DNA from: CAZBUB01 sp964494985
GTDB taxonomy: Bacteria; Desulfobacterota; Desulfovibrionia; Desulfovibrionales; Desulfothermaceae
Direction: 5' to 3'
Assembly: GCA_964494985.1 (NCBI GenBank)
Contig: CAZBUB010000001.1
Location: 1-64,000 of the forward strand
Length of the DNA stretch: 64,000 bases
A program made the translations under genes and the position numbers. The notes under the pieces were generated by a model that was not told where the DNA came from, did not search any database, and saw only the letters and a program-made list of their open reading frames with translations. Shown in pieces: positions 41,059 to 50,131 of the stretch; within the stretch, counting starts at the first letter, position 1, and each line of letters opens with the position of its first letter.

Positions 41059-41652
41059 TTATCCTTGCAGAATCTTTTTCTGCAGCTTGAGCAACATCTG
41101 CCAGACAAAGGCCTTGGCTTGTCTGTTGTCCGGAAGCATGTCCTCTGGGCCAGGGAGATACAAAACTGCAGGGTTGAGATGCAGATAGAATCCATACTGC
41201 CCAGCCTTGTCCGGATAGAGGACTTGCATGGCCTTTTGTCCGAACACTGCCAGATAAGAGGGCTTGATCCAAGCTACACCCTGCCAGAAGATCTCTGCTC
41301 TGGGATTTATGTCCCTGGATCCCTTCTCAGCCAGAGGCCAAAAGGCTATCCATTGGTTGGGAATCTCCAACTGCCCGCATATCTTGGAGAAAAGCTCCAG
41401 GCGCTGGTTGTGGGTAGGTTCTAGCAGGTCCGGTCCGAGCTCGAAATAGGTCCAAATCAAAGGACAACGCAGACTGGAGATATTGCTCCAAACCCTGTGC
41501 CATGGCTCAGGAAGCTGCAGGCCAGGGCACTCATTTGCGGAGCTGTCCTCGAGCTCTTGGCCGGCTTTGGAGGCCAAAATAAACCGAAGACCGCATTTGC
41601 GCCAGTTACGAAGCTGCAGGGGCAGGTCTAGAGCTCGGTAATCCGCTCCCAT
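41059..41652 (-). CDS. Hypothetical protein translationally coupled to coaBC
   Basis: 197 residues. No known domain recognised with confidence; segments such as WIAFWPLAEKG, EIFWQGVAWIKPSYLAVFGQKA and VLYP faintly recall uracil-DNA-glycosylase-like folds, but no catalytic motif is clear. It is probably soluble. The ATG at 41652 lies inside the coaBC end (25-bp overlap) with GGAGG upstream, so its translation is coupled to coaBC. Confidence 0.6.
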   Translation of the reverse strand: MGADYRALDLPLQLRNWRKCGLRFILASKAGQELEDSSANECPGLQLPEPWHRVWSNISSLRCPLIWTYFELGPDLLEPTHNQRLELFSKICGQLEIPNQWIAFWPLAEKGSRDINPRAEIFWQGVAWIKPSYLAVFGQKAMQVLYPDKAGQYGFYLHLNPAVLYLPGPEDMLPDNRQAKAFVWQMLLKLQKKILQG

Positions 41653-42848
41653 ATCCTCCAGGCCACTTCCCCCTTGCTTAGCAAGGGTAGTTCCTGGGCC
41701 TTTTCCTGGTCCAGGAAAAGGGCCCGGTTAGTGGGGCTGCAAAAGCCTGAATCCGGAGATCCTATCTGGTTGGCCACTATCAGATCTAGGTTCTTTTTTT
41801 TCAGCTTGTCCCTGGCCAAGTCTTCCAGATCAGGGTCTGTTTCAGCAGCAAAACCAATAAGCCTCTGTCCGTGAACCTTTTTCCTGCCTAAATTCATCAA
41901 GATATCAGGGTTTTGCGCAAATTCAACCTGCAGGGCCTGATCCTCAAGGCAGGCTTTTTTAAACTTTTGCTCCCTGCAAGATTTCGGCCTGAAATCACAG
42001 ACAGCTGCTGCCAGACAGCCAATGTCCATATCAGGCCAAAGCTCCAGGCAGGCTTCATGCATCTGCCTTGCGGTCTCTATTGGGTATTGCTTGACTCCCT
42101 GAGGTAGCACCTGTTGGTGGGGACCGCAGACACAATAAACCTCAGCTCCTTGTATCCAGGCAGCGATAGCCAAGGCAGCCCCCATTTTGCCGCTGGAAGG
42201 ATTGGACCAAAAGCGCACAGGATCCCAGAATTCCCTGGTAGGCCCCATGCTGATAAGTATTCGCCTGCCCTGCAATTTAGCTGGAGTAATTGCCCGCAAC
42301 AGGCAAAAGAGAATCTCTTCCAAATCTGGTAGCCTGCCTTGGCCTTGATCCTGGCAGGCTACCTCCCCGCAATCAGGCTCTAGGATCAAGATCCTTCTGC
42401 GCCTTAAGCACGCCACATTGTCCTGCGTGGCCTGGGCAAGCCAGAGGTTGGGATTCATAGCCGGGGCGGCAAGTACTGGGCCTGGGAAGGAAAGCACCTG
42501 ACAGGAAAGCATGTCGTCCGCCAGGCCCCAGGCCATTTTGGCCAAGGAATTCGCTGTGGCTGGGGCCACAAGCAGGGCTTGGGCCTCTTGGCCAGGGGTC
42601 AAGTGGGCATAGACTGGATTTGTGGTATTGAACATTGAGCTAAAAACCGGGTCAGCTCCTAGGGCAGAAAAGCTCAGGGGCTGGATAAACTCTTGGGCAG
42701 CTGAAGTCAAGGTGACACTGATCTGCAGCCCTAAGCGCCTGAGCAGTCTTAACAGCTCCAAAGACTTGTAGGCTGCTATGCTGCCAGTGACACCTAAATG
42801 CACCCTTTTGCCTGCTAAGTGGGGAAAGTTTATGTAATCCAAATGCAT
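41628..42848 (-). CDS. coaBC: Bifunctional phosphopantothenoylcysteine decarboxylase/synthase CoaBC
   Basis: 406 residues from the ATG at 42848; a TTG at 42890 is an alternative and neither has a strong ribosome-binding site. The CoaC flavoprotein part (1-180) has GVTGSIAAYKSLELLRLL, active-site His in YAHLTPGQEA and PAMNPNLW. The CoaB part (~195-405) has ISMGPTREFWDPVRF and SNPSSGKMGAALA, then AAVCDF and the Lys-rich KLKKKNLDLIVANQ. It makes phosphopantetheine for coenzyme A. Divergent from queA. Confidence 0.93.
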   Translation of the reverse strand: MHLDYINFPHLAGKRVHLGVTGSIAAYKSLELLRLLRRLGLQISVTLTSAAQEFIQPLSFSALGADPVFSSMFNTTNPVYAHLTPGQEAQALLVAPATANSLAKMAWGLADDMLSCQVLSFPGPVLAAPAMNPNLWLAQATQDNVACLRRRRILILEPDCGEVACQDQGQGRLPDLEEILFCLLRAITPAKLQGRRILISMGPTREFWDPVRFWSNPSSGKMGAALAIAAWIQGAEVYCVCGPHQQVLPQGVKQYPIETARQMHEACLELWPDMDIGCLAAAVCDFRPKSCREQKFKKACLEDQALQVEFAQNPDILMNLGRKKVHGQRLIGFAAETDPDLEDLARDKLKKKNLDLIVANQIGSPDSGFCSPTNRALFLDQEKAQELPLLSKGEVAWRIWERITEL

Positions 42849-43090
42849 GGATGAGTTCGTTGGTTGCACAGCCTGGGCTGCTTGGCTCAAAGCAAAGCAT
42901 ATGGTCTGCCCGGACAGCTGTTGTTTTCTATATCATTTGCTGCTATTATTGAAGCTTTGCTTCCACTACAAAGGGCCCAAAGAACTAAAGGGCTGCACAG
43001 GATATTAATCATGTCCACTGCCAGAAGTCAATTTCCAGAGCATAAGCCCCGGGACCGCTTTCAGCAAGCCTAGGTTTTGGCAAAGGATTT

Positions 43091-44173
43091 ATGCAACAAG
43101 AGTTTGATCTCTCCAGTTACAACTTTGATTTGCCACAGGAGTTGATAGCCCAGCAGCCCTTGCAGCAAAGAAGCGCCTCCAGACTTCTGGTTTTGGATAG
43201 GGCATCAGGACAGACCAAAGACTTGAGATTTGTTGATTTGCCCCAACTTTTGTCCCCAGGGACCTTGTTGGTCAGGAATGTAAGCCGGGTTTTCCCTGCC
43301 CGCCTGCTGGGTCAAAAGACCAAAACCAGGGGTAGGGTAGAGTTTTTGTTGACCACCCCCTTGGCCATGCTGGAGGCAAATCCACTGCAGGCGGGCTGGA
43401 ATCAGGCTAGGGTAGAAGGTCTGCTAAGGCCAGGCAAGGGCTTAGCCCAGGGACAGAGAATTGAATTTTCATCACAGCTCCAGCTGGAAGTCCTGCATAA
43501 GAATTCCCAGGGGCAGGTGGAGGCCAATCTCTTCTGGCAAGGGGATATTCAATATCTTTTGTATAAACTGGCCCAATTGCCGCTGCCTCCATATATCAAG
43601 CGACAGGCCCAGGACAGCGACTATGAGCGCTATCAAACTGTGTATGCCAGCCAGGCCAAGACTGGTTCAGTGGCAGCCCCTACTGCAGGCTTGCACTTTG
43701 ATGAACAGGTTATGCACAGCCTGCAGGAACAAGGCCTTTCCTGGGCAGATATCAATTTATATGTAAGCTACGGGACCTTCAGCCCCCTGAGATGTCAGGA
43801 TGTGCGCAAGCACAGCATGCATGCAGAGTATGTGGAGATAGAGCCCAGGGAAGCGGACAAGATAGAGGCAGCCAGGCAGGAGGGCAGGCCATTGTTGGCT
43901 GTAGGCACAACCACAGTGCGGGCTTTGGAAAGTGTGATGGAATATCGAGGCAGGATAGAGCCCTTCTCTGGTTGGAGTGATCTCTTTATTTACCCCGGAT
44001 TTGAGTTTCGAGTGGTCCAGCAGATGCTGACTAACTTTCATTTGCCCAAATCTTCTTTGCTGCTTATGGTTTCAGCCTTTGCCGGAAGGCAGCACATTCT
44101 CTCCGCCTATCAACAGGCGGTGCAAAAGGGCTACAGGTTCTTCTCCTATGGGGACTGTATGTTGATACTATAA
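43091..44173 (+). CDS. queA: S-adenosylmethionine:tRNA ribosyltransferase-isomerase QueA
   Basis: 360 residues. Opens with YNFDLPQELIAQQPLQQRSASRLL, the QueA start, then GTLLVRNVSRVFPARLLGQK, SVAAPTAGLHF and MHAEYVEI, and ends with TNFHLPKSSLLLMVSAFAGR and YRFFSYGDCMLI. It converts preQ1-tRNA to epoxyqueuosine-tRNA. AAGGA lies four bases before the ATG. The 242-bp gap to coaBC holds no gene or evident preQ1 riboswitch. Confidence 0.97.
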   Translation: MQQEFDLSSYNFDLPQELIAQQPLQQRSASRLLVLDRASGQTKDLRFVDLPQLLSPGTLLVRNVSRVFPARLLGQKTKTRGRVEFLLTTPLAMLEANPLQAGWNQARVEGLLRPGKGLAQGQRIEFSSQLQLEVLHKNSQGQVEANLFWQGDIQYLLYKLAQLPLPPYIKRQAQDSDYERYQTVYASQAKTGSVAAPTAGLHFDEQVMHSLQEQGLSWADINLYVSYGTFSPLRCQDVRKHSMHAEYVEIEPREADKIEAARQEGRPLLAVGTTTVRALESVMEYRGRIEPFSGWSDLFIYPGFEFRVVQQMLTNFHLPKSSLLLMVSAFAGRQHILSAYQQAVQKGYRFFSYGDCMLIL

Positions 44174-44263
44174 GCTCACTTGTACTGGGAAAGGTGTCCT
44201 GGCTTGCTTGTCAAGTCAGGGGATATCTTTTATTTAAAGGGCATATTTAAGCGAGGGATGTAT

Positions 44264-44509
44264 ATGGGTAGAGTGGTAATCCGACAGGAAAGATGCAAGG
44301 GGTGCCTGCTGTGCACCTTGGTCTGTCCGGAGGAGATTTTGGTCCAGTCCCAGGAGTTGAACTCCCAGGGTTATAAGGTGGTCCAGGTTGCCCCAGGCAA
44401 GGAACAACAGTGCAAAGGCTGCGCATTTTGCGCGGAGATCTGCCCGGATTGCGTGCTGACTGTATATAGAAAGCCCAAGGAAAAAAAGGTACAAAAAGAT
44501 GTCGCTTAG
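44264..44509 (+). CDS. korD: 2-oxoacid:ferredoxin oxidoreductase delta subunit (2[4Fe-4S] ferredoxin)
   Basis: 81 residues from the ATG at 44264 (GCGAGGG at suitable spacing; the ATG at 44258 is too close to it). Two cluster motifs: CKGCLLCTLVC with the following Pro, and CKGCAFCAEICPDC. It carries electrons from the oxidoreductase to ferredoxin. The end overlaps korA by 11 bp. First gene of korDABC. Confidence 0.9.
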   Translation: MGRVVIRQERCKGCLLCTLVCPEEILVQSQELNSQGYKVVQVAPGKEQQCKGCAFCAEICPDCVLTVYRKPKEKKVQKDVA

Positions 44510-45578
44510 AACAGATAAGGCTCAGAAAAAACTTCTTAAGGGCAACGAGGCTATTGCCATGGGGGCTATGGCTGCAGGTTGCCAGTGCTATTTTGCCTAT
44601 CCCATTACCCCCCAGAGCGATATTCCGGAATACCTCTCCAAAGCTCTGGTGGAAAGCGGCGGGGAGTTCATCCAGGCGGAAAGCGAGATAGGGGCGGCCA
44701 ATATGTTGCTGGGTGCAGCAGCATGCGGCAAGAAAGCCATGACCTCTTCCTCCAGTCCTGGGATTTCCCTAAAGCAGGAGGCGATATCTTATATGGCAGG
44801 CAGCCAGCTGCCTGCGGTCATTGTGAACATCTGCAGGGGCGGACCAGGCCTGGGAAGCATCGACCCTTCTCAAGGGGACTATTTTCAGGCCACCAAAGGT
44901 GGAGGACATGGGGATTATCGGACTTTAGTCCTGGCCCCGGCTACCTGCCAGGAAGGCTATGATCTGACGATCCTGGCCTTTGACCTGGCTTTTAAGTACA
45001 GAAATCCGGTATTGATCCTGGGTGATGCCATATTGGGCCAGATGAAGGAGCCAGTTTTGGACTGGGCCCAAAGGACAATAGACCCGGATTTGGCCAAGGA
45101 GTGGCGTCTGTCCGGAGCTAAGGGCCGTGACCCCAGGTTAATCAAGTCCCTTTATCTGGCTGAAGGTTCCCTGGCAGGGCATAATCGCCGCCTACAGGAG
45201 AAGTATAAGGCTATGCAGCAGGAAGTGCGTTTTGAGGAGTATCAGACCGAGGATGCTCAGGTGGTTGCTGTTGCTTTCGGCTCCATCGGGAGGATTGTGA
45301 AGAGTACTGTGCGCAGGCTGCGTAAACAGGGCCAGAAGGTAGGCCTGTTTCGACCAATAACTCTCTTCCCCTTTCCTGAACAGGAGCTGCAAAAACTGGC
45401 AGCCCAGGGCAAAAAATTCATTACTATTGAAAACAATGCTGGGCAGATGGTTGAGGATGTGCGCCTGGCTGTGCGCAGATACGCAGACTCGGAGTTTTAC
45501 AGCAATCTGCCTGGCCAGCTCTCCAAGCCAGAGGATTTTGAAGGCCCGATCCAAGAGCTTTTGCCCAGGGCTCATTAG
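44499..45578 (+). CDS. korA: 2-oxoacid:ferredoxin oxidoreductase alpha subunit (KorA/VorB type)
   Basis: 359 residues. Pyrimidine-binding domain with GNEAIAMGAMAAGCQCYFAYPITPQSDIPEYL, EIGAANMLLGAAACGKKAMTSSSSPGISLKQEA and a GPGLGSIDPSQGDYFQATKGGG loop; a C-terminal domain II (KVGLFRPITLFPFPEQEL) follows. Substrate is 2-oxoglutarate or branched-chain 2-oxoacids (vor); sequence alone does not decide, although ilvD-like branched-chain genes are elsewhere in the window. The 222-bp gap to korB holds repeat copy E, unusual within an operon. Confidence 0.92.
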   Translation: MSLRTDKAQKKLLKGNEAIAMGAMAAGCQCYFAYPITPQSDIPEYLSKALVESGGEFIQAESEIGAANMLLGAAACGKKAMTSSSSPGISLKQEAISYMAGSQLPAVIVNICRGGPGLGSIDPSQGDYFQATKGGGHGDYRTLVLAPATCQEGYDLTILAFDLAFKYRNPVLILGDAILGQMKEPVLDWAQRTIDPDLAKEWRLSGAKGRDPRLIKSLYLAEGSLAGHNRRLQEKYKAMQQEVRFEEYQTEDAQVVAVAFGSIGRIVKSTVRRLRKQGQKVGLFRPITLFPFPEQELQKLAAQGKKFITIENNAGQMVEDVRLAVRRYADSEFYSNLPGQLSKPEDFEGPIQELLPRAH

Positions 45579-45674
45579 TCTAGGGATTGTGTTGAAAACA
45601 GTTATCAGTTACAAATTAGCAGGGAGCTAACTCCAGCCCGAGAATAAATAAGGCTCACAGTTTTGATTTTAAAA

Positions 45675-45748
45675 GGTAACTGTTCACCAGGTCCTGGGGT
45701 TCTTCCTTGGTAAAGCTTATCCGGGCACAGGAGACGGTGAATAAATTC
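45675..45748 (+). repeat. Dispersed inverted-end repeat, copy E
   Basis: Begins GGTAACTGTTCACCAGGTCC and ends GACGGTGAATAAATTC with CTTATCCGGGCACAG inside; the same short variant as copy D. It lies between korA and korB in the same orientation as both genes, so it is probably transcribed. Confidence 0.7.
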
Positions 45749-45800
45749 AAGGCGGATATAGCAAAGGTTTGGCTTCAACTGACAAATAAGGGTGTTTGAT

Positions 45801-46562
45801 ATGTATACAGAAGAAGAAAAGCTGGTTTTTTCCCCGCCGGAGATCATGACGGATCAGCCCATGCACTTTTGCCCGGGGTGCCATCACGGGATAATCCACA
45901 GGCTTTTGGGCGAATGCCTGGATAATATGGGCCTGCAGGAAAGAACCATTTGTGTGGGCTCGGTAGGCTGCTCAGTGTTTATCTACAACTATCTTAGCCT
46001 GGATGCTGTGGAAGCCCCCCACGGCAGGGCAGCAGCTGTGGCCACCGGAGTTAAACGGGCTAACCCAGAAAACATTGTGTTCACCTATCAGGGAGATGGG
46101 GACCTTGCAGCCATAGGCCTGTCTGAGATCATGTACTGCGCCAATCGGGGAGAAAAGGTCTGTGTGATCTTTGTCAACAATACCGTATACGGCATGACCG
46201 GAGGCCAAATGGCACCCACCACCATGGTGGGCCAAAACACCACCACTTCCCCTGGAGGAAGAAAGCAAGAAAGGGACGGGGCACCCCTCCGCATGGCAGA
46301 GATCCTGGCCTCCCTGGAAGGCACCGCCTACTCCGCGCGGGTGGCTGTGGACAGCATCAAGCATATCAAACAGGCTAAAAAGGCTCTGCAAAAGGCCTTC
46401 CAGGCTCAGATCCAGGGTTTGGGCCTGGGGTTTGTGGAATTGCTCTCCGCCTGCCCCACCAACTGGCATATGTCTCCGATTCAGGCCAACCAAAGGATCG
46501 GAGAAGAGCTTGTGCAGTATTTTCCTTTGCAGACATTCAAGGACATAACTCGAAACCCATAA
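45801..46562 (+). CDS. korB: 2-oxoacid:ferredoxin oxidoreductase beta subunit (thiamine-diphosphate binding)
   Basis: 253 residues from the ATG at 45801 (AAGGG upstream; GTG at 45792 is within the site). CPGCHHGIIHRLL and GSVGCSVF at the start, the ThDP/Mg motif GDGDLAAIGLSEIMYCANRG with NNTVYGMTGGQMAPTT, and ELLSACPTNWHMSPIQA near the end. It holds thiamine diphosphate and decarboxylates the 2-oxoacid with KorA. The gamma subunit follows after 16 bp. Confidence 0.93.
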   Translation: MYTEEEKLVFSPPEIMTDQPMHFCPGCHHGIIHRLLGECLDNMGLQERTICVGSVGCSVFIYNYLSLDAVEAPHGRAAAVATGVKRANPENIVFTYQGDGDLAAIGLSEIMYCANRGEKVCVIFVNNTVYGMTGGQMAPTTMVGQNTTTSPGGRKQERDGAPLRMAEILASLEGTAYSARVAVDSIKHIKQAKKALQKAFQAQIQGLGLGFVELLSACPTNWHMSPIQANQRIGEELVQYFPLQTFKDITRNP

Positions 46563-46578
46563 CCAACAGGGATCTATC

Positions 46579-47130
46579 TTGTACCAGGACGTGATCATTG
46601 CCGGATTTGGGGGGCAGGGAGTGATGCTGATCGGCAATCTCCTGGCCTACGCTGGGATGAATATGGACTTGCAGGTGACCTATATGCCTGTCTACGGCGT
46701 GGAGATGCGCGGAGGAACTGCGAATTGTACCGTGGTCCTGAACGATGAGGAGATAGGCTCTCCCATCATATACCAGCCTACAAGTCTCATTGTGATGAAC
46801 CAGCCTTCCCTAGAGAAGTTTGCACCGAGGCTGTTGCCCCAGGGAAAGCTGATCTATAACTCCTCTATCATTCAAACTAGCCCGGAGCTGCTTCCAGAAC
46901 AAGAAGCCTGGGCAGTGCCAGCAAATCAGCTGGCCAACGAGCTGGGGGATACTCGGATGGCCAATATGGTCATCCTGGGCGCCTGGGTGCAGGCAGTGGG
47001 CGCAGTTGGGCTGCAGGCTGTTCAAGATAGCCTGCAGGAGGTTATCTCCAGCCGCAACCAGCACTTGATACCCAAGAATAGGCAGGCACTGGAGGCTGGG
47101 GCGGAGCATGTCTCCAGTCTGGCAGCTTGA
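46579..47130 (+). CDS. korC: 2-oxoacid:ferredoxin oxidoreductase gamma subunit
   Basis: 183 residues starting at TTG (46579), six bases after CAGGGA. DVIIAGFGGQGVMLIGNLLAYAGM and TYMPVYGVEMRGGTANCTVV are the hallmarks of the POR-gamma/KorC domain, which binds coenzyme A. Full length for the family. Followed by aroE, whose ribosome-binding site begins just after this stop. Confidence 0.92.
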   Translation: MYQDVIIAGFGGQGVMLIGNLLAYAGMNMDLQVTYMPVYGVEMRGGTANCTVVLNDEEIGSPIIYQPTSLIVMNQPSLEKFAPRLLPQGKLIYNSSIIQTSPELLPEQEAWAVPANQLANELGDTRMANMVILGAWVQAVGAVGLQAVQDSLQEVISSRNQHLIPKNRQALEAGAEHVSSLAA

Positions 47131-47161
47131 GCACAGGTGCCTGTCTGAACGAGGAGCTGGC

Positions 47162-47989
47162 ATGCAGGAAAAAGTCTTTGCCCCAGAGCGCCTTCTGGGC
47201 TTATTAGGCAATCCAGTAGGCCATTCCCTGGGGCCACTTTTGCACAACTGGGCCTTTGAGCAAGAAAATTTGCCTTGGGTGTATATGTCCTGGTCAGTAC
47301 TCGGGCGGGACTTGGACACATTCTTGGCAGCCGTGCGCATATTACCTATATACGGTCTCAGTGTCACCATCCCGCACAAAAGGAGCGTGTTCTCAGCCCT
47401 GGATCGCTGTAGCCAGGCAGCGCAAAAAACAGGAGCTGTAAATACCTTATACTGGAGTCAAGATGAGCTTTGCGGGGATAATACTGATTGTGCAGGCTTT
47501 GCCGCTCCACTCAGGGATTTGGCCCCTGGGCTGGAATCCGCTTTGATCTTGGGAAGCGGCGGTGCAGCACGGGCCTGTATTGTGGCCCTGCAGGACTTGG
47601 GACTGGACCGGATCATTGTCTCCTCCCGCAACCAGGAGAGGCTGCAGGAGCTGGAAAGCACCTTCGGCATTAAATCTGTGTCCTGGGGAGAAAAAAAACA
47701 GAGCCTGGCACAGCTGTTGGTCAATGCCACGCCTGTGGGCATGTCTGGGCCCAAACAAGGGGAGACACCTGTTTCTGCCCAGGATCTGCAGGGTTTTGTC
47801 TGGGTCTACGACCTGGTCTACAACCCCCTGGACACCAGGCTGATGCAGGAGGCTAGAGGGGTCGGCTGCCAGACCATTTCCGGGCTGGAAATGTTCCTGC
47901 ATCAGGCCCGGGCCCAGTTCCGCCTCTGGAGTGGACTGGAGTTTGATGTAAGACAGGCCAGGGAACTCCTAAGGCCTCATCTAGGTTAA
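47162..47989 (+). CDS. aroE: Shikimate dehydrogenase
   Basis: 275 residues from the ATG at 47162 (GAGGAG upstream). Substrate-binding LGLLGNPVGHSLGPLLHNWAF (GxPxxHSxxP) and VTIPHKRS with the catalytic Lys, GDNTDCAGF, then NADP site ALILGSGGAARACIVAL and SSRNQERL. It reduces 3-dehydroshikimate in aromatic amino acid synthesis. It follows korC closely and may be transcribed with it. Converges with mltD; the 125-bp gap shows no clear terminator. Confidence 0.96.
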   Translation: MQEKVFAPERLLGLLGNPVGHSLGPLLHNWAFEQENLPWVYMSWSVLGRDLDTFLAAVRILPIYGLSVTIPHKRSVFSALDRCSQAAQKTGAVNTLYWSQDELCGDNTDCAGFAAPLRDLAPGLESALILGSGGAARACIVALQDLGLDRIIVSSRNQERLQELESTFGIKSVSWGEKKQSLAQLLVNATPVGMSGPKQGETPVSAQDLQGFVWVYDLVYNPLDTRLMQEARGVGCQTISGLEMFLHQARAQFRLWSGLEFDVRQARELLRPHLG

Positions 47990-48114
47990 AGGCAGGAGGC
48001 TGAGTGAGTTGAGGGCTATGCCTATGGGGAGAAACCTGGAAGCTGCTATTGGCAGCCCTGTAAGGCGACATCCCCACATGGCTGAAACTTACTGACCGAG
48101 CTGCTTTTGCAATG

Positions 48115-49968
48115 TTACTCCAGGTAGATCTTGAGCTGGTCCCCGGGGTATATGTTGGAGCCAGGACTCATCTCATTCCAGGTCAAGAGCTGTTTGGTGC
48201 TGACCCCGAATTTGCGAGCTATCTCCCAGAGATTGTCCCCTTTTTGCACCTGATAATTGATCAGCTCTGCATGGGCTGCGCTGGCTTTATCTTTGGCCTG
48301 TTGCTCCCTTTCCTGACCTAGATCAGGGATATACAGTCTTTCTCCTACCTGCAGCCTAGACTGATTCAGCAGCCCGTTGGCCTGGATCAGGGTCTGCTGG
48401 CTGACCCCGAACTTGCGGGCCAGGGACCAGAGGCTGTCTCCTTTGTGCACAGTGTAATTTGCCCTGCGCTGGGCAATTTGTCTGGTCCTTTCTTTTTTGC
48501 TTGCCGGAATGCGCAGTTTCTGGCCAGGCTTTATATGTCCTTGCTGCAGATTGTTGGCAGCCTGCAGCTCTTTTACGCTAGTACCTGCGCTGTGGGCAAT
48601 TTTCCACAGGCTGTCCCCTTTTTGCACGGTATAGCTGCCAGTGAAATCCTTGCCCTGGGCCAGATGTTCATCTGACTGGGCTTTGGCAGGAATGAGCACA
48701 GACTGTCCCGGCTGGAGCGTGTTGGATTGGGTCTGGTTCATTCTTTTGAGTTCTTTGATGGGCACGTCAAAGCGTCTGGAAATGCTCCACCAGGAATCCC
48801 CTGAGCTGACCTGATATCTTCGTAGACCTGAATACGGGGTGGCAGAAGGATCCTGCAGATGTTCCCTGGCCTGAGCCAAAAGCTCTTGGGGCAGGTACAC
48901 CTTGGATTTGCGGTCCGGCGGGCTTGCAGAACGCCTGAAAGCTGGATTTAAATCTAAAAATTTGGACCATTCCAGGCCGGTAGCAGAGGCCAGGGCCTGA
49001 AGATCAGAGCCCGGGGGCAATTCCAGGGAATGCTCCTGGGCTGGTGCATCCCAACTTACTGATTGAAAACCCAGACTCTCCAGACTGCGCATTATCTTCA
49101 AAATGGCCATGAACTTGGGTACATAGTTCCTGGTTTCCTGGGGCAGGTGTTTACGTTCCTGGAGATCGAAGAAACATTCCTGCCCGCTGCGGCTGATAGC
49201 CCTGGATACCCTGCCTTGGCCTGCATTGTATGCAGCCAGCACCAAATACCAATCCCCAAACTGAGTATAAAGCATATTCAGATAATCAGCAGCAGCATGT
49301 GTGGACTTATAGGGATCTCTGCGCTCGTCAATCCACCAGTCCACATCCAAATCAAATGTGCGCGCTGTGCCTGGCATGAATTGCCAGAGCCCTGCAGCAC
49401 CGGACTTAGAATAGGCTCTGGGGTTGAATCCGCTTTCTGCAAAAGGCAATAAGACCAGGTCCTGGGGCAGTCCCTTGTCTGTGAAAACCTTGCGGATATA
49501 TGGGAGATATTTCTCTGCGCGCTTGAGCCAGGCCTGAAACATGTCCTTGTTTTTCTGTGTATAATTCTGGATATATTGCTCTACCACCCGGGTTTCGCGC
49601 AGATCCAGCTCAAAGCTTATCTCTGGTTCGGTGCGCAGGGCCTTTTCTTGTGAGGGAGTTAAAATGGGATCAAAGAGCTGCTCAGCAAAGGGCTTTTGTA
49701 GTTCAGGCTCCAAGGGTTGGACTATTTCTGAATCTAGATTCTGCAGGGATTTCCTTCCCTTGAAGTCCTGGGCAGAGACTTTTTTGTCCTGGCCCTGCTC
49801 AGCCTTTGGGGAAGGCAACTGCAAAAGCTCCTTTTGAATTGCCGTAGTAGGGCTCTGGTCTGTCTCTGGTTTTTTTTGGGAGACATGGCTGCAGGAAAAA
49901 AGCAAGCCAAGCAGGGCTGTCAAGGCGAAAGGCAGCAATGTTTTTGAAAAAGCAGGTTTATTTGTCAT
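48115..49968 (-). CDS. mltD: Membrane-bound lytic murein transglycosylase D with four LysM domains
   Basis: 617 residues. A lipoprotein signal (hydrophobic ALTALLGLLFSC, lipobox LFSC) anchors it to the outer membrane. The SLT catalytic domain (~165-300) has the catalytic Glu in LPFAESGFNPRAYSKSGAAG, LWQFMPGTARTF and LAAYNAGQGRV. Four LysM repeats follow (~390-435, 448-492, 508-552 and 572-616), each with a GDS/GDN-(L/W)W core; the last ends the protein. It cleaves peptidoglycan glycan strands. E. coli MltD has two LysM, so four is long but not rare in deltaproteobacteria. Confidence 0.94.
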   Translation of the reverse strand: MTNKPAFSKTLLPFALTALLGLLFSCSHVSQKKPETDQSPTTAIQKELLQLPSPKAEQGQDKKVSAQDFKGRKSLQNLDSEIVQPLEPELQKPFAEQLFDPILTPSQEKALRTEPEISFELDLRETRVVEQYIQNYTQKNKDMFQAWLKRAEKYLPYIRKVFTDKGLPQDLVLLPFAESGFNPRAYSKSGAAGLWQFMPGTARTFDLDVDWWIDERRDPYKSTHAAADYLNMLYTQFGDWYLVLAAYNAGQGRVSRAISRSGQECFFDLQERKHLPQETRNYVPKFMAILKIMRSLESLGFQSVSWDAPAQEHSLELPPGSDLQALASATGLEWSKFLDLNPAFRRSASPPDRKSKVYLPQELLAQAREHLQDPSATPYSGLRRYQVSSGDSWWSISRRFDVPIKELKRMNQTQSNTLQPGQSVLIPAKAQSDEHLAQGKDFTGSYTVQKGDSLWKIAHSAGTSVKELQAANNLQQGHIKPGQKLRIPASKKERTRQIAQRRANYTVHKGDSLWSLARKFGVSQQTLIQANGLLNQSRLQVGERLYIPDLGQEREQQAKDKASAAHAELINYQVQKGDNLWEIARKFGVSTKQLLTWNEMSPGSNIYPGDQLKIYLE

Positions 49969-50131
49969 AGTTCCATTTTTAGCTCAGATTTTATGGCATT
50001 TCGGGATTTGTTCACTATGGACGCTGCCCGAATATACTTATGGACCGCTAAGGAATCTGTGAATATTTACAAATTTTGTTGACCAAACCAGTTTCAACTG
50101 CCAAATCCCCAGTTGTGGAGAACGCATTAAG

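Noticed and set aside
42849..43090. preQ1 riboswitch upstream of queA
   Set aside because: No preQ1 aptamer consensus or pseudoknot-like pairing near the queA start could be found by eye.
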